Below, piece by piece: positions 44,110 through 55,805 of a stretch of 64,000 nucleotides of DNA; within the stretch, counting starts at the first letter, position 1; each line of letters starts with the position of its first letter. The position numbers were made by a program, and so were the translations under genes. The notes below the pieces were generated by a model. The model did no database searches, had not been told where the DNA came from, and worked only from the letters and a program-made list of their open reading frames with translations. The stretch is from Ursus arctos (Eukaryota; Chordata; Mammalia; Carnivora; Ursidae). The stretch is from the NCBI RefSeq assembly GCF_023065955.2, contig NW_026622808.1, positions 50,046,475 through 50,110,474 on the forward strand, in the 5' to 3' direction.

Positions 44110-46400
44110 ACTTAATTCTGGCACTGTGTATTCTCCTTTAGTAGAGAAAGAGTATTGTATCATAAATAAGTTGCTTGAAACACCTGAATTGCAACGGAAC
44201 TACCTGCAGTGTCAATGGTATATTTCTAGTGCATTCAATGCTAATACTGTAAAAGCCATGTATGGATGTCTAGTTCCTTTGGGGGGGTGCATGGCCCTCA
44301 TAACACCAAGGCCAGGGATTCAATAGCTCTTTAGTTGAGAGTACTTTGCCCTGTCAAGCGACCAGAGGCTCTATCTCCAACTCAGCTGGCTGGCTGTTTT
44401 TCAGATTCTTGACATTTGTCACATGGAACCGTCAATTCCAGACAAAGAAATCCATCACCCGTAGCTAGGGAAAACTGCTCAAAGCACATGCCTCGGACTA
44501 GAAAATAGAACATGCTCCATGTAGGGGATGAATAGCATATAAAAAGAATATTTAATATCTAGAATGTATAGAAAAAGCCTAAACACTAAGAAGTTGAAAA
44601 ACGGTTCAGCCGTAATTCCATCAACAGAAGTCAAGCACTCTTGAAATGTGGGCATGGGTCTTCTCTAATATTTATCATTGCTCTAATTCTCTTTATGCTG
44701 TTTTGTTTCTGATTGTTTTTACTTCCCATTACATAGAGAGCATTCTCCCAGGCCCCTAAAGCTCTTTGCAAGTGTCACTTTTAATTACTGCTCAATTATA
44801 TATAAGCTATACTATAATTGATTATACAGCTATACTATGATTGATTCCATCATTGCTCTTTTGCTGGAAATTTCCATCACATCTAAAAAAAAAAGAATGG
44901 ATTGTGAAAGTCTTCCTTTGTTCTAACCCTCCAATTCAGGTTCAAATGTTAGTGAATTTTTTTTTTCTAAGTAAACAAAGGATAGTCAGCATGCAGAACT
45001 GACATTAGGGTCGAAACAAATGAAGAGATAATTTGATTCTTCCTCTTGTTTTATAGATGACAAAAAACGGAGTTGTGGAGAATGTATAATTTATCCCAGG
45101 GACCACCACCAAGACGAGACTTCCACTGCAAACGATCCACGGTTTGTTCCAAGAAGCGTGGCTCAGGATCATGGTGGCTCAGAGAGAAATGAAGCAGCCG
45201 AGGTGGGCGACCATCTTTTCTTTTCGGCACATCAGTACCAGGTACTCGCCACGTATGTCTCTAATTGCGGAAGGTGATCATCTTGAATTCAATGGCATCT
45301 TCTTCTCTCTCTTATCCCTGTGATCTGTCACCTGCTCCCATTTCCCATCATTAAGAAAAATTATATTCTGCGTACAAAAGGGTGAAAGTACACATGCATG
45401 TGAATGTGACATAAATTAGTGTATATACCCCACTCATTTATGGAAACAGAAATACGCATTAAGCCCAGCACATTAGTGGATGGATTTCTTCAGAGTTTAC
45501 CAGCAAATGAAGCTCAGACGTGCATTCCATAACCTTTTCTGTGAAGAATCTTGGGACAGAAATTACCATGCATGAGAAATAAAGACAAAGTTAAGAGAAA
45601 ATGTTCACCTGGATTGGGCACTCGTGAGCAAAACTACAGGATTGCAGAATTCACATTCTATTTGAGAATCATAAGCATGGAAAGAATGAAAATGAGCAGC
45701 CCTCGTCTATTACTTGCAGACATCAGGTTCGCGTTTATTTGTCTTGGCCATCAGGTTTTTCTGAGTGGGAACGTGACCATATGCTTCCTTTTCTAGGAGC
45801 ACAACCATTGCTAGTCAATATGCTGGCCAGGGAGCAAAGGATGGCTTTACAGCATATTTAATTCCATCCTTCACTTTGAAATGAAAATTGATGTCAGTTC
45901 CCCCCACCCCATCGAGCTGTTTTCCAAATGCTAAACTCCTCTGTCTTTCATCAGACTTCTTCCCATCTCATTTGTCAATGTCCTTTTACTTCCACAAATA
46001 TTTTCTACTAAACTTAAAATTAAAATGAACTCCTTTCTATCTTGCCCGCTGTCCCATATAATAAGAGATGAGATAGAAGATAATACTGCCTTAGTTCTTA
46101 GAAGCCCAGGAAGAGAAGACCTCAGAAGAATTCCCAAGGAAAACGTTGTCAACCCTACTGTCCTAGGGAGACTCCGTGGAAACAGAGAGAGAAATGTCTC
46201 ACTTACCCTCCACCAGCATCTCCCCCAGGAAGGGACAATATAAGTTATTTACCCCAAGTACAGAAAACACTTTCACATTTCAAGTTCAAAAGCCTTACTT
46301 TCTATGACCTCTCATGTAATTCCCTTGTAAAGTTGCCAGAGAGAAGATGAAACAGGAGTGAAGCATTCGAGAATCAAGGTAGAATAAAGCGAAGCCAACA
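44110..46400. other. Unassigned sequence
   Basis: About 2.3 kb without a recognised repeat, with only short frames (up to 100 codons). Around 45060-45250 the sequence is more GC-rich and frame-like but has no identifiable product. Confidence 0.35.
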
Positions 46401-46404
46401 GTCC

Positions 46405-46645
46405 TAATTTACTCAGCATTTACTATATGCTACTTAATTTTTCACATGCATTATCCACTTGGATCTCCATGAAAATCTTGGGGTTAAAGGTATGAGTAAT
46501 GTCCTCTTTTAGATAGGAAGACTGAAGTTTAGAGAGTTTAAAACACTTGCCTAAGCTCACATAGGTAATAAGTGACACAGCTGGGATCGAATCCAGATTT
46601 CATTGGATCTCAGAACCCTTGATCTTAACTACTAAGTAATGTGCC
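46405..46645 (-). mobile_element. MIR SINE, nearly full length
   Basis: 'tttactcagcatttactatatgctac', 'cacatgcattatccacttggatctcc', 'aagctcacataggtaataagtgacacagctgggatcgaatccag' and 'cttgatcttaactactaagtaatg' give the complete reverse MIR. Confidence 0.87.
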
Positions 46646-46869
46646 TTTTTGGTAAAGTGTCCATGGGAGAGGCTGAGCTGAGAAGTGGCAATCAGTAGAA
46701 GGATAAAATGTCAGAACTTAAGGCAAGAAGAAACTACAGAGATAACCTGGGAAGAGTGGAAAGTGGTGGCCTCACCTTGGGTGGATGGAGAAGGTTCAGA
46801 AACATCTACCCAAGAGAATTCTGCTGGCAGAGAACAAGTCCCAGTGGTCCTACTCCTTCAGCTTAAATT

Positions 46870-47100
46870 TTGCTGAGAAGGCACCAGAGAGGAACTGGTA
46901 GTGATGACGAATGGGAGTGACAAGGGAAGATCTTTCTGAGGAGGTGACATTTGACCCGATCCCTGAATAAAGATAAGTCAGTGATGGAACAATCTTCAAG
47001 CAAGGACTTGGGGATGAAGAGAACAAGTACAGAGATTCCAAGATGTGAATAAACTGGAGTAGTTGAGAAAAAAGAATTGGCTGGAATGGAGTGTTCAATG
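46870..47100 (-). mobile_element. LINE-2 fragment
   Basis: 'agggaagatctttctgaggaggtgacatttgacccgatccctgaa' is the reverse of the L2 3' coding region. The following 'gaacaagtacagagattccaagatgtg' continues it. Confidence 0.65.
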
Positions 47101-47104
47101 ATAA

Positions 47105-47555
47105 TTTTCCAAAAAGGATAAAAGCATGACTATATACAGGAATAAAAGAAACATTTGGTAAGGATTTTATTTCATTTATTAATCAGTGATGGAACCTGGC
47201 AGATGTTATCAATGGTTCAAAGAAGTCACACCACCACATATTTATATGGAGTAAAGGAATATTGAAATGAACATGCAAAAGGAGGCAAAACTAGCTTCTC
47301 CTACAGGTGGGAAAGGAGGGCAATCGCACTTCTACCGGACAGACCAGATTTGCATGTCTAGAGACAAGAATTATTTTGCATTGCCAAATTACAGGGTTGT
47401 GAAAACAGCTTCCATAGAATCAGAATCAAATATCCTGGAGGAGTGTCCTCTAAAGTCTAGATAACGTATAGCTTTCCATGGAAGCATGAAGTTTCTCCGA
47501 TAGTCTGATTGAGAGGGATAATAATAGGAGAGGAGATAGATGTAGTCAAAACTCA
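47105..47555. other. Unassigned sequence
   Basis: Nothing recognised. The 65-codon plus frame at 47267-47464 is unsupported. Confidence 0.4.
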
Positions 47556-47559
47556 GATC

Positions 47560-47940
47560 CTGCATGGCCCGTGGACCAAGTAGTGACTTTAGACTTTATT
47601 TTAAGGGGAACAGGAGACTATGAAAGGGTTTTAAAGCCAAGGAGAGGCATGCTCTGTTTACCCGTTTGGTAAGGACCACTTTGACTGTTGGGTAAAGAAT
47701 GAAGCTTATGGAGTGTAGAAACACCTAAGCGGCTGGAATGTTGTGTTAAACAATTCTTTTCAAAAAAGGTTAAAATCACGATTCTCACACAGATATAAAA
47801 TAAACCCTTGTTTAAGATTCTATTTAATTCAGCAATCAATGAAGCAATCCAGCAGGTGGTCTAATGAGAGACGCTGGTGGCTGGGACCAGGACGTGGTGG
47901 CAGTGAAGACGGAAAAAAGTGAATGGAGTCAGGATGAAAG
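47560..47940 (-). mobile_element. LINE-2 fragment
   Basis: 'aaagggttttaaagccaaggagaggcatgctctg' followed by 'aaggaccactttgactgttggg', and later 'gcaatccagcaggtggtctaatgagagacgctggtggctgggaccagg', follow reverse L2. About 90 bp of AT-rich non-L2 sequence lies between the parts. Confidence 0.6.
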
Positions 47941-48144
47941 AATGGGCTCTTTTGTTTGTTTGTTTTGTTTTTGTTTCGTTTGTTACCTAGAGTCTTTTTG
48001 CTCACTGATACTCAGAGACACAAAAAGCCTTGACCTCTAGGGCTGGACAAGGAGGATAAGAAAAAAGAAGACCGTAGCTTTGGATAAATTGGGTCGGTCA
48101 GCAAGAAAGAACAGGGCTGAAAGCTATAGGCATCCAGTTTTGTT

Positions 48145-48339
48145 ATTTATTTATTATTTATTTATTTGAGAGTGAGAGCAAGAGAGAGCATGAGTGGGGG
48201 GAAGGGACAGATGCAGAGGGAGAAGCAGGCTCCCCGCTGAGCAGGGCGCCCTCCCTACACAGGGCTCAGTCCCAGGACCCTGGGATCGTGGCCTGAGCCA
48301 AAGGCAGACACTTAACTGACTGAGCCACCCAGGCGCCCC
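48145..48339 (-). mobile_element. Can-SINE
   Basis: TTTA-rich tail, 'gagagtgagagcaagagagagcatgag', 'agcaggctccccgctgagcagggcgcc', and the complement of the head at the right ('gactgagccacccaggcgcccc'). Approximate target duplication: 'ccagttttgtt' (48134-48144) and 'ccatttttgtt' (48340-48350). Confidence 0.95.
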
Positions 48340-48344
48340 CCATT

Positions 48345-48740
48345 TTTGTTTTCAATGGCAGTGAGGCAAAAGCCAAACACCACCGGGAAGTGCAACTGTT
48401 ACCTGTACCGCATGAGATGGTGGCTGGTAATTAACCTTATCCGTACTGCACTGCTAGCCTGGAAATTCCTTCACACTTAGCCAAAATTGGGGTGAATTCC
48501 GCCCTGCTGGGGAAATGGGACAAGAAGGTACCCACCTGAGAGAGAAAAGGGGCCAAGGTTACAATCCTGAAGTGTTCATCTATAGAGTAGAAATCCACCC
48601 CTCACCTATTTCTCATCACTACCTGGCCGTGTGATCCAGAAACTTCCCCAGTACAAGTGTCAGCAGGAGGCCAATTACAGGAGTCTTGTTTGGGGGCTGC
48701 CTGGGGGGACTGAGTCCATGACAATTACCATGCTCTTGTT
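48345..48740. other. Unassigned sequence
   Basis: Nothing recognised. Confidence 0.4.
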
Positions 48741-48850
48741 TGACAGATGGGAAAATCAGGTCTTGAAACGGCTAAAAGACCTGCCTGATGCCACAAGGGG
48801 CGGGGCTGTCAGTGGAAACAGAGCCTGCGGTCCCTCACTGCACCAGCAGC
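48741..48850 (-). mobile_element. MIR SINE fragment
   Basis: 'tttgacagatgggaaaatcaggtcttgaaacggctaaaagacctgcc' is a diverged reverse MIR core. Confidence 0.6.
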
Positions 48851-48909
48851 CATCTCTCTACACTGCGGCTTAGTTCAAAACACCATCGAGCTCCGTTCTC
48901 TGTATTAGC

Positions 48910-49105
48910 GCTGTGCCGATGCATTTTCTGCAGTGATGGAAATTTCTATAACCACGCTTTCTGATACATTAGCCACTAGCCACACGTGGCAATGAATGAC
49001 TTGAAATGTATCAGCGAGGTGGAGGAACTGAATTTTTAGTGTCACTTAAATTAAATGTCACGTGTGGCTAGTGGTTTACTGCCTTACACCAGGCAGTTAT
49101 AGAGC
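48910..49105 (+). mobile_element. Ancient DNA element with internal palindrome (family not named)
   Basis: 'acattagccactagccacacgtggcaatgaatgacttgaaatg', 'ggaggaactgaatttttagtg' and 'gtcacgtgtggctagtggtttactg' match in order a common mammalian repeat. The words CCACTAGCCACACGTG (48973-48988) and CACGTGTGGCTAGTGG (49059-49074) are a perfect 16-bp inverted repeat, each with a CACGTG E-box. Confidence 0.6.
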
Positions 49106-49125
49106 ATAGCAAGCTGTGCGTGTCT

Positions 49126-49325
49126 TTTTTTTTTTTTAAAGATTTTATTTATTTATTCGACAGAGATAGAGACAGCCAGCGAGAGAGGGAATACAGCAGG
49201 GGGAGTGGGAGAGGAAGAAGCAGGCTCACAGTGGAAGAGCCTGATGTGGGGCTCGATCCCAGAACGCTGGGATCACGCCCTGAGCCAAAGGCAGACGCTT
49301 AACCGCTGTGCCACCCAGGCACCCC
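49126..49325 (-). mobile_element. Young Can-SINE with target-site duplication
   Basis: Near-perfect 15-bp duplication: AAGCTGTGCGTGTCT (49111-49125) and AAGCTGTGTGTGTCT (49326-49340). The body is of the same subtype as the SINE at 24979 ('gacagccagcgagagaggga', 'agcctgatgtggggctcgatccc'). Confidence 0.96.
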
Positions 49326-49344
49326 AAGCTGTGTGTGTCTTAAT

Positions 49345-49850
49345 AGAGTTTTGTTGTGCATATTTGTTTATTGCTTTTTGTCATCCCTAATATTGGAACA
49401 CTTCTCCTGTGTTTGGGGAATGGTCTACTTTCTGAGTTTGCATCTCCCCAAAGTAGAAGCCAGAATACACTTTCCCAGCCTCCGTTGTACCTAAATGCAG
49501 GCAGATGATGGAGGGTTTGCCGAGCAGATGCAGGCACCTGGAAGACTCTGTTCTGGGGAGGTGGTGGCAGACCAGCTACCAAAGCAGGAATCATAGAGGG
49601 GCCAGTGAAAGGGTTAGGATCAGGGCCAAACAGAGGCAGTGCAAACTAAAGCCTATGGCCAAGCACGTGAGCTGTGCTGTCTCTGTGAAGCCGGCAGGCA
49701 AAGTAGTTTGGTCATTGCTCCGGGCTGAGTAGACCCAGCTGTATTATGGGTCATCCAGACATGCCACGAACCATCTAAAATTGTTCAATAAATACAACAC
49801 ATCTCTGCTTGAACTAGAGATATTTATGATGTTTATAACTAAGAAATCTA
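49345..49850. other. Unassigned sequence
   Basis: Nothing recognised. Confidence 0.4.
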
Positions 49851-49854
49851 ACTG

Positions 49855-49924
49855 TAAATAAAAAAACAAAAACAAAACAAAGCAAACAAACAAAAAAACC
49901 CACCACCACCAACAACAAAAAAAC
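49855..49924 (+). repeat. A-rich simple repeat (AAAC/AACAA/CCACCA)
   Basis: Mixed AAAC, CAAA and CACCACCACC units. Confidence 0.85.
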
Positions 49925-49954
49925 GTGCCCAGAAATGATTAGCCAAGAGGTAAG

Positions 49955-50100
49955 GTGTGTATCTCAGTTAGGAAAGCTAGGTTTAGCTGCAGTAACAAAC
50001 AATCCAAACCTCACGGACTTACACCGTCAACTTATTTCTCACTCCTGTTACACATCAGGACTATTGTTACTTGGCTGTGTGTTCCATGTTTGTCTTTACT
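49955..50100 (+). repeat. Ancient repeat, 5' part (family not named)
   Basis: 'tagctgcagtaacaaacaatccaaacctcacggacttacaccgtcaacttatttctcactcctgttac' is the same family as 53750-54190. Confidence 0.55.
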
Positions 50101-50354
50101 CCAAGATTCAGACTCTTGGAACGGCTTCTGTCTGACACATTGTTGTTGTTGTAGGAGGGACAAAAGAGAAAAATAATGAACCAGGAGCTGGCTTTTAATG
50201 TGTCTTCTTGGAATCCATAGTTTTATGCACAATTCATGGGCAGAAGCAAGTCATTTGGCTGCTCATGAGTTCAGCCGGGTCAAGATACATAAACTTCCCT
50301 TGGAAGGTAAACAGGCAATTCTTGACAACAGTATATTCCACAACACCCACAAAT

Positions 50355-50610
50355 GGCTAACATTTATTGTGGGCTTATTTTACACCAGCCAATAGTCTAA
50401 GCCCTTTATATGCAATATCTTGATTTTTATAGTGAACCTGTTTTGTTATCCTTCCCATTTTACAGGTAAGAAAACAGAGGCTTAGTAAGGTTAAGTGTGT
50501 TGCTCTGAGTCACACAGTTAATACACAGGGCAGGCAGGATTTTAATGTCATTCTCTTTGACTCCAAACCCCATGCCTGCTTGCTTTTAAATTACTGCACT
50601 GCTTTTTTTA
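50355..50610 (-). mobile_element. MIR SINE, nearly full length
   Basis: 'ctaacatttattgtgggcttattttacaccagcc', 'cattttacaggtaagaaaacagaggcttagtaaggttaag' and 'cacacagttaatacacagggcagg', with 'gactccaaaccccatgcctg' at the end. Confidence 0.87.
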
Positions 50611-50824
50611 TATAAGAGGAATATTTCTGAGAGAGGTGGGGAAAATAAACTAGATTTCTGGAAAAACACACTTTCCTTTACATCTGCAGTTAAATACTCT
50701 AAGATTTTTCTGAAAACTATGAAATCTAAATCAATTTTCCTTAAAATTCTTTTGCTGCCAAATATTTTAGGACTTGAGTTCAATTGTAATAACGATGTTT
50801 TACAACAAGTAAGTTATTCGGCTA

Positions 50825-51180
50825 GCTTTTACCAATTGGTTTGTCTTTATTTTTTAAATTTTGGTCTAATATAACAAATAAAAGCTTTCTCTCCCCTCCC
50901 CTAACATCGACGGCTTCTCCCAAAGGAAACACCAAAATAGCTGGAGTGGGACCCTCCTGACCTTATTTCATACATTCATGAACATATGTATATGGTATAC
51001 AAAGTATTAAATAATTTGATTTTATAAAAACGGGATTATATTATGCCTGTTACTCTGTTCTTTGTTTATTCTGCTATCAGATCATGGATATCCTTCCATG
51101 TGGTATATAAAAAACTACCTCTTTCTTTTCAACGATCCATTGTGTTTGGTACAACAGAGTTTAAATTGTGATTATAATAG
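50825..51180 (-). mobile_element. Old LINE-1 3' region
   Basis: 'cattcatgaacatatgtatatgg', 'aaaacgggattatattatgcctgttactctgttc', 'tcatggatatccttccatgtgg' and 'cttttcaacgatccattgtgtttgg' follow an antisense old L1 3' region. Confidence 0.5.
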
Positions 51181-51184
51181 AGCA

Positions 51185-52385
51185 CGTTCTCTTTTTACCC
51201 ATGCCGATCTAGCACTCATACCAGGCTCATAAAAAGAACGCTGGTTCTGAACTTCTTTAAAATGAGCACCAGTCTATTTCCCCTCCTGGTATAACTCCAG
51301 TGGGAATCATTTTTCCCTTGCATATATTTTATTACCTGGCGTGCTTCATTTCTTCCTGCCTGGAGCTGGTCTTCAGTGTGAAGGAAGCTTTGTTGCTACC
51401 GACTGTTCTGTTCGAAAAAAAGGTGGGTTCCCAGAGTAATGGACCAGCAATGGCTTCCAGTAAACCCTTTCAAAATGACCGTCTATGCAACCATCTTTGT
51501 CCAGATGAGTACTCTATGAGGACGGGTAATTTAATATGGGCTGGGGCATCCCTACCTCCCAATTTTGTGTGTGGAGACTGTAATGAACAAGCAGATTAGT
51601 ATTTAATGCACTAATCTGTACAGTGCTCTCCTCAATAAAGCTTTAATTATTTAGATGATCGTGAAGCAGCCAACATGCTTAATACACTGCCCGGCGCAAT
51701 GCGGAAATCACGGGAGCAAGGGAAATCACAAGTCGAAGGAAAATGAATGGTCAGCTCACAGTCAGAGAAGACCAGTCCTCCACAATGCCGTTTGATTTGG
51801 AGCGGAAAAATTTCAGTGGGCAGCAGCCCTGAAGCTTGTAGCGTGGGTGTGCGAGGGGCTTTTCAACATCATGTACATCCTGAGCGTTTAATTTTAAAGG
51901 TCCCCATGGCGGGTGGCCTCTGTGAGCTTGACTAAGCTGAAAGGTTCTGGTTCAAGAAGGGAGAGAGGCATGGGGAGGGGTCATAAACCAAACTCCTGGA
52001 AAGCTCCTGGGGTTATGTCTTCAGGGACCAAAGCAGCTGAGGTTTTTTGTCATGGTTCCAGAATGAATAACTCACACAACTAATTAAGAGTGGTCTCGAA
52101 TAATTAACATCTGTGCAACCAGACAGTTTTGCCTCAGGACCGTTAAGAAGCAAATCCAAAAGCAAATGGTACAGAATGAGTGATGGGTGCCTCCGGAGAA
52201 ATACGTCCCCCTTTTGTCCCCCTTGGCAGACGGTCCTGAGATGCATTTCATAAGGCTCCTTGGGAGGTCCCAGAGGACCCTGCATGGTCACACGGAGCGG
52301 TGGCTTTACATTGTCTGTCCCATCTTCTCTGTGGCACTCTGTCCCTCACACCTGATCCCTGGGGTCACTTTCCACAGAAGCCACT
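51185..52385. other. Repeat-poor single-copy block
   Basis: No recognised repeat. The part 51300-51700 is a candidate conserved noncoding element: balanced composition, a 99-codon plus frame without a known domain, and an AATAAAGCTTTAATTATTTAG word at 51634-51654. A processed pseudogene or 3' UTR cannot be excluded because of the AATAAA, but no poly(A) follows. Confidence 0.35.
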
Positions 52386-52387
52386 TG

Positions 52388-52456
52388 CGTACACACTGCG
52401 CACACGCGTGCATGTGCGCGAACACACACACGTACATACACACGTACACACACACC
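52388..52456 (+). repeat. (CA)n/(CG)n alternating purine-pyrimidine repeat
   Basis: CA runs with CGCG and GTAC interruptions. Z-DNA-prone. Confidence 0.9.
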
Positions 52457-52739
52457 AGGAATCGGCAGGGTTTGGAATCACAAAAGATGCCTGGGAGGAG
52501 GTAAAGGAGAGGATGGCAAGGTCTCTCTAATTGGTATCATGAGAGTTGAAATTAAGTTGAGGTATATCAAAATAGAATGAATGCAAGCAGAGATCCACTG
52601 TAATATAAATCCTATACCAACCAGACTAATTAGAATGATTTACAATTCAACACATAAGTGAACTTAAAGTCATTCCTGTTTATCTCCTGTTTTGAAATTA
52701 ACTTTTTTCTGTGTTTACATGGAAATACACTTGCATAAA

Positions 52740-52905
52740 ACATAAAATAAATATATATGAAACATTGAAAATAATAAGGTATATATATTATATAAATATG
52801 TATTTATATATAATATATAAATATACTTTAAGCTATTATAGTTCTTATATTTATATATATTTATATATACATGTATTTATATTATATACATATAAATATA
52901 GCTGG
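52740..52905 (+). repeat. AT-rich (TA)n-type repeat
   Basis: Dense TATATA and ATTTATA words with several self-complementary stretches and almost no G or C. Confidence 0.9.
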
Positions 52906-53177
52906 TAATAGTGGTTTACTCTGAGGTCGAGGTCTGAAAGTGAATGGGTCCCCTACAGACAAGAGAGTTCAGAGAGGCTCATTTCTTAGTACAAACCCTT
53001 CTGTATCCTCAATTTTGTATCACATGCATATATTACCTGAGCAAAAATTTACTTTTAGAAACATGCTTTTTGGAGCAACGGTGTAGAACCATATAATATT
53101 AGAAGTTGGTCACACATTCTTCCTTTCCAGGCCTCCCCAACAGTAAACATTGCCAATGGTTTGGTGTGTATCCTTGT

Positions 53178-53215
53178 GGATCAATGATTCCTAACCTGGC
53201 TGTGTATTGGAAATG
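53178..53215 (+). mobile_element. hAT-type transposon end
   Basis: 'tcaatgattcctaacctggctgtgtattggaaatg' resembles the left end of a MER-type hAT element. The rest is replaced by the following AT microsatellite. Confidence 0.4.
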
Positions 53216-53320
53216 TGTATATATATACATATATTATATATATATATATAATATATATAATACAATATAAATTATATATATTATGTGTGTGTATATATAT
53301 GTATACACACATGTATAATA
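53214..53320 (+). repeat. (TA)n/(GT)n microsatellite
   Basis: Alternating TATATA and GTGTGTATA, self-complementary over much of its length. Confidence 0.93.
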
Positions 53321-53749
53321 GCTCAATAAGTATTTGCAGACTATTTTATTGGTCATCTAATTTGGCCTTTTGACTTCTTTAGTTACATAGTAATAGGTAA
53401 TAGATTTTATGTTTGACTTTTGCTGAGTTAGTATCGCTGATTCTAAATTTGCCTTTCCCAGAGTAATATGTAACAGAAATATTTTCTCTCTCTATCTGTA
53501 CATCAATAAATCTAAATCCATATATGTATATCAATATCATACAGAATTATATATGTATAATCACATATATTCTATTACATAGGAAGTCTATATAATGGTA
53601 GTAAATATAAAGCTATTTTGGTAGTATATAATTAAAAGATTTACTTTACCAGTAAATTTTTGCTTTCTGGTAAAAATTAAAATATGCTTCAAACTAATAC
53701 AAGCCAAGGAAAGGTATTTTATATGAAAATATTGAGATACCTCATGGAG

Positions 53750-54190
53750 GTTAAAGTTAGCTGCTAAAACAAACACTAAGTCTTCAATGGCCTAACAAAG
53801 TAGAAGTTTGTTTCTCACTCGTTTTACCTATTAATTTGGTCTTCACTAGGTGGTCTTCCACAAATTGATTCAGGGACTTAGGCTCCTTCTTGCTTATAGC
53901 TCCACTAGGTCTCACATCCTCTGTTGGATTCTGTTCATTGGCCAGTCAATAAGCAAGAAAAGAAAGGGCCTGGAAGGGTCCACTGGAGAATTTGTAGGGA
54001 GCCACGTCTGGAAGTAGATCTCCTTTCTGTCCGTTTTCCATTGGCTGGGACTCAATCACATGGTACAACTTAAGAGCAGGCTGAGAAATGTAGGCTAACT
54101 GTGTGCCCAGGAGTGAGAGGAGAATGTAGGTACTGGGGAGCAGTAGCAACCTCAGTCATAAGCAGGAAATGTAGGTTGGACTACACAAAA
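53750..54190 (+). repeat. Ancient repeat, nearly whole copy (family not named)
   Basis: 'agaagtttgtttctcactcgttttacc', 'ggtggtcttccacaaattgattcagggacttaggctccttc', 'ttccattggctgggactcaatcacatgg' and 'gagaaatgtaggctaactgtgtgcccagg' appear in order. Fragments of the same repeat are at 2630-2830 and 49955-50100. Confidence 0.6.
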
Positions 54191-54479
54191 ATTGGTAAGT
54201 ATGTAGGATCCCTAGTGGTTATGCTTTCTCCCTTGTCTGTCTGAGGCCCATCATTTGTCTTTGCTTCTCCCTGCAAACTATATCACACTTTTCTGCCTTC
54301 CTCTCTCCTCCCCTTCTCAGTCTCAGTCTCTGTGTCTCTTTCCTTTTCTTTCTCTCCCTCTCCAAGTAGACTTGAGAGAAGATCTGTTCTTTTGTCTGTC
54401 AGACAAAGTGCCTGCTCTCAAAATAAATAGCCAATTCTACTCATAAATGCTACCAAATAGGAGTTCAGCGTGCAATGCA

Positions 54480-54750
54480 AGTCTATGATGGGGGTCCTGA
54501 CTTAGTGGGGGAGAGTTCCTCTGAGGAAGTAACCCTTCACTTAAGATCTGAGGAATGAGTAGGCATAACACAGGGCAATTAAGGGAGTGGTAGAGTGTTT
54601 CAGGCAGAGGAAACAGCTTTTTTTTTTTTACACAGGTAGTCAAGGAGAGGCAAATGGTGCTACCTAGGCTGGTCTAGAGTAAGTAAGAACTTCTAGACCA
54701 TGGTAAGGATTTTGGATTCTTTTCCTTACAACATGGAAAGTCAACCCTTC
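54480..54750 (-). mobile_element. LINE-2 fragment
   Basis: 'tctgaggaagtaacccttcacttaagatctgaggaatgagtagg', 'agagtgtttcaggcagaggaaacagc' and 'accatggtaaggattttggattctttt' are reverse L2 3' region landmarks in order. A T-run near 54619 interrupts. Confidence 0.7.
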
Positions 54751-54754
54751 TTTA

Positions 54755-55625
54755 AATATTTATTCCTTAGAATAAGGGCCACTGTAACTCTTAGCCTTTC
54801 TCTTCAAAAATTAGCAAGAGTAGCATAACTGATGGGGCACAGTGGTCTTGACCACACATTTGACTATAGCCATAAGGAGTGGAAAACCAACCGTGACCAA
54901 GCTATGCATTAATGTGCACTAACCACACAGCCCTCTCTTCTTCCAATTAGCTAGTCCGAGCTATCAAGAATGTGAAACAAAGTCATTAAGAGTTAAAGTC
55001 CTGGAATTAAAGTCTTGGGAATTATTTCTTATGATGTATACTTGCCTAAAAATTGATAAATGTAGCAATTATCAGGCAAAGATTGAGCTGAGACATGCTT
55101 ATTCCATTTATAGTAAGATTTTGTTTATAGCGTTTTATACAGCTACTCGCTGGTTGAAATATTAGCAACATTGATTCTCTGTACACTACTCAGCACACCA
55201 CATATTTCCTTGTTCTAGATGGAAAGTCAATGGGCAGAAATGTGCTGTTAATGATGTGTTGGCATGGCATTTCCTATATTACAAAATACAGTCTGGAATA
55301 TTAAAATGTCCTCTTATCAAGTGCAAAGTTAAACAAAGTTGTTTGACAAAATGAGTATAAATTACTCAATGCTGGTAGTAAAAGTATAAATGTGTTAAGG
55401 GGAAATGTACCCATGACTATATAAACACGGACTAATTTTATACCATTTTTCAACTATACAGTGAGAAAAAGAAATAAATCTATCAATATTCTTACAGACT
55501 AAGGACTGAACTAAATATAAATCTTACCAAAGAAAGAGTTTTAAATTATCATGAAAATTATACTGTAAGAGTCTTGCTCTTAGTTCTCTAACAATCATTT
55601 CATATGCAATCTCAGTTCTAGTATT
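54755..55625. other. Unassigned sequence
   Basis: Nothing recognised; AT-rich. Confidence 0.4.
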
Positions 55626-55629
55626 TCCT

Positions 55630-55805
55630 AGGTATATGGCCCTAGGCAATTCATTTAATCTCTTTTAGCCTCAGTTTTCTCATCTGTAAAATGGTTATCT
55701 TAATTAGTTCCTATTCTGTTAGTTTGTTGGGAAAACTGAGATACTCTAAAGCACTAACACAATTCCCAGGACTGAATAAAAGTTAGCACTCAAGAAAAGA
55801 TAGTT
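55630..55805 (+). mobile_element. MIR SINE
   Basis: 'atatggccctaggcaattcatttaatctcttttagcctcagttttctcatctgtaaaatgg', followed by 'caattcccaggactgaataaaag', is sense MIR. Confidence 0.85.

Noticed and set aside
52711..52908. 65-codon Tyr/Ile-rich frame
   Set aside because: Produced by the AT-rich simple repeat.
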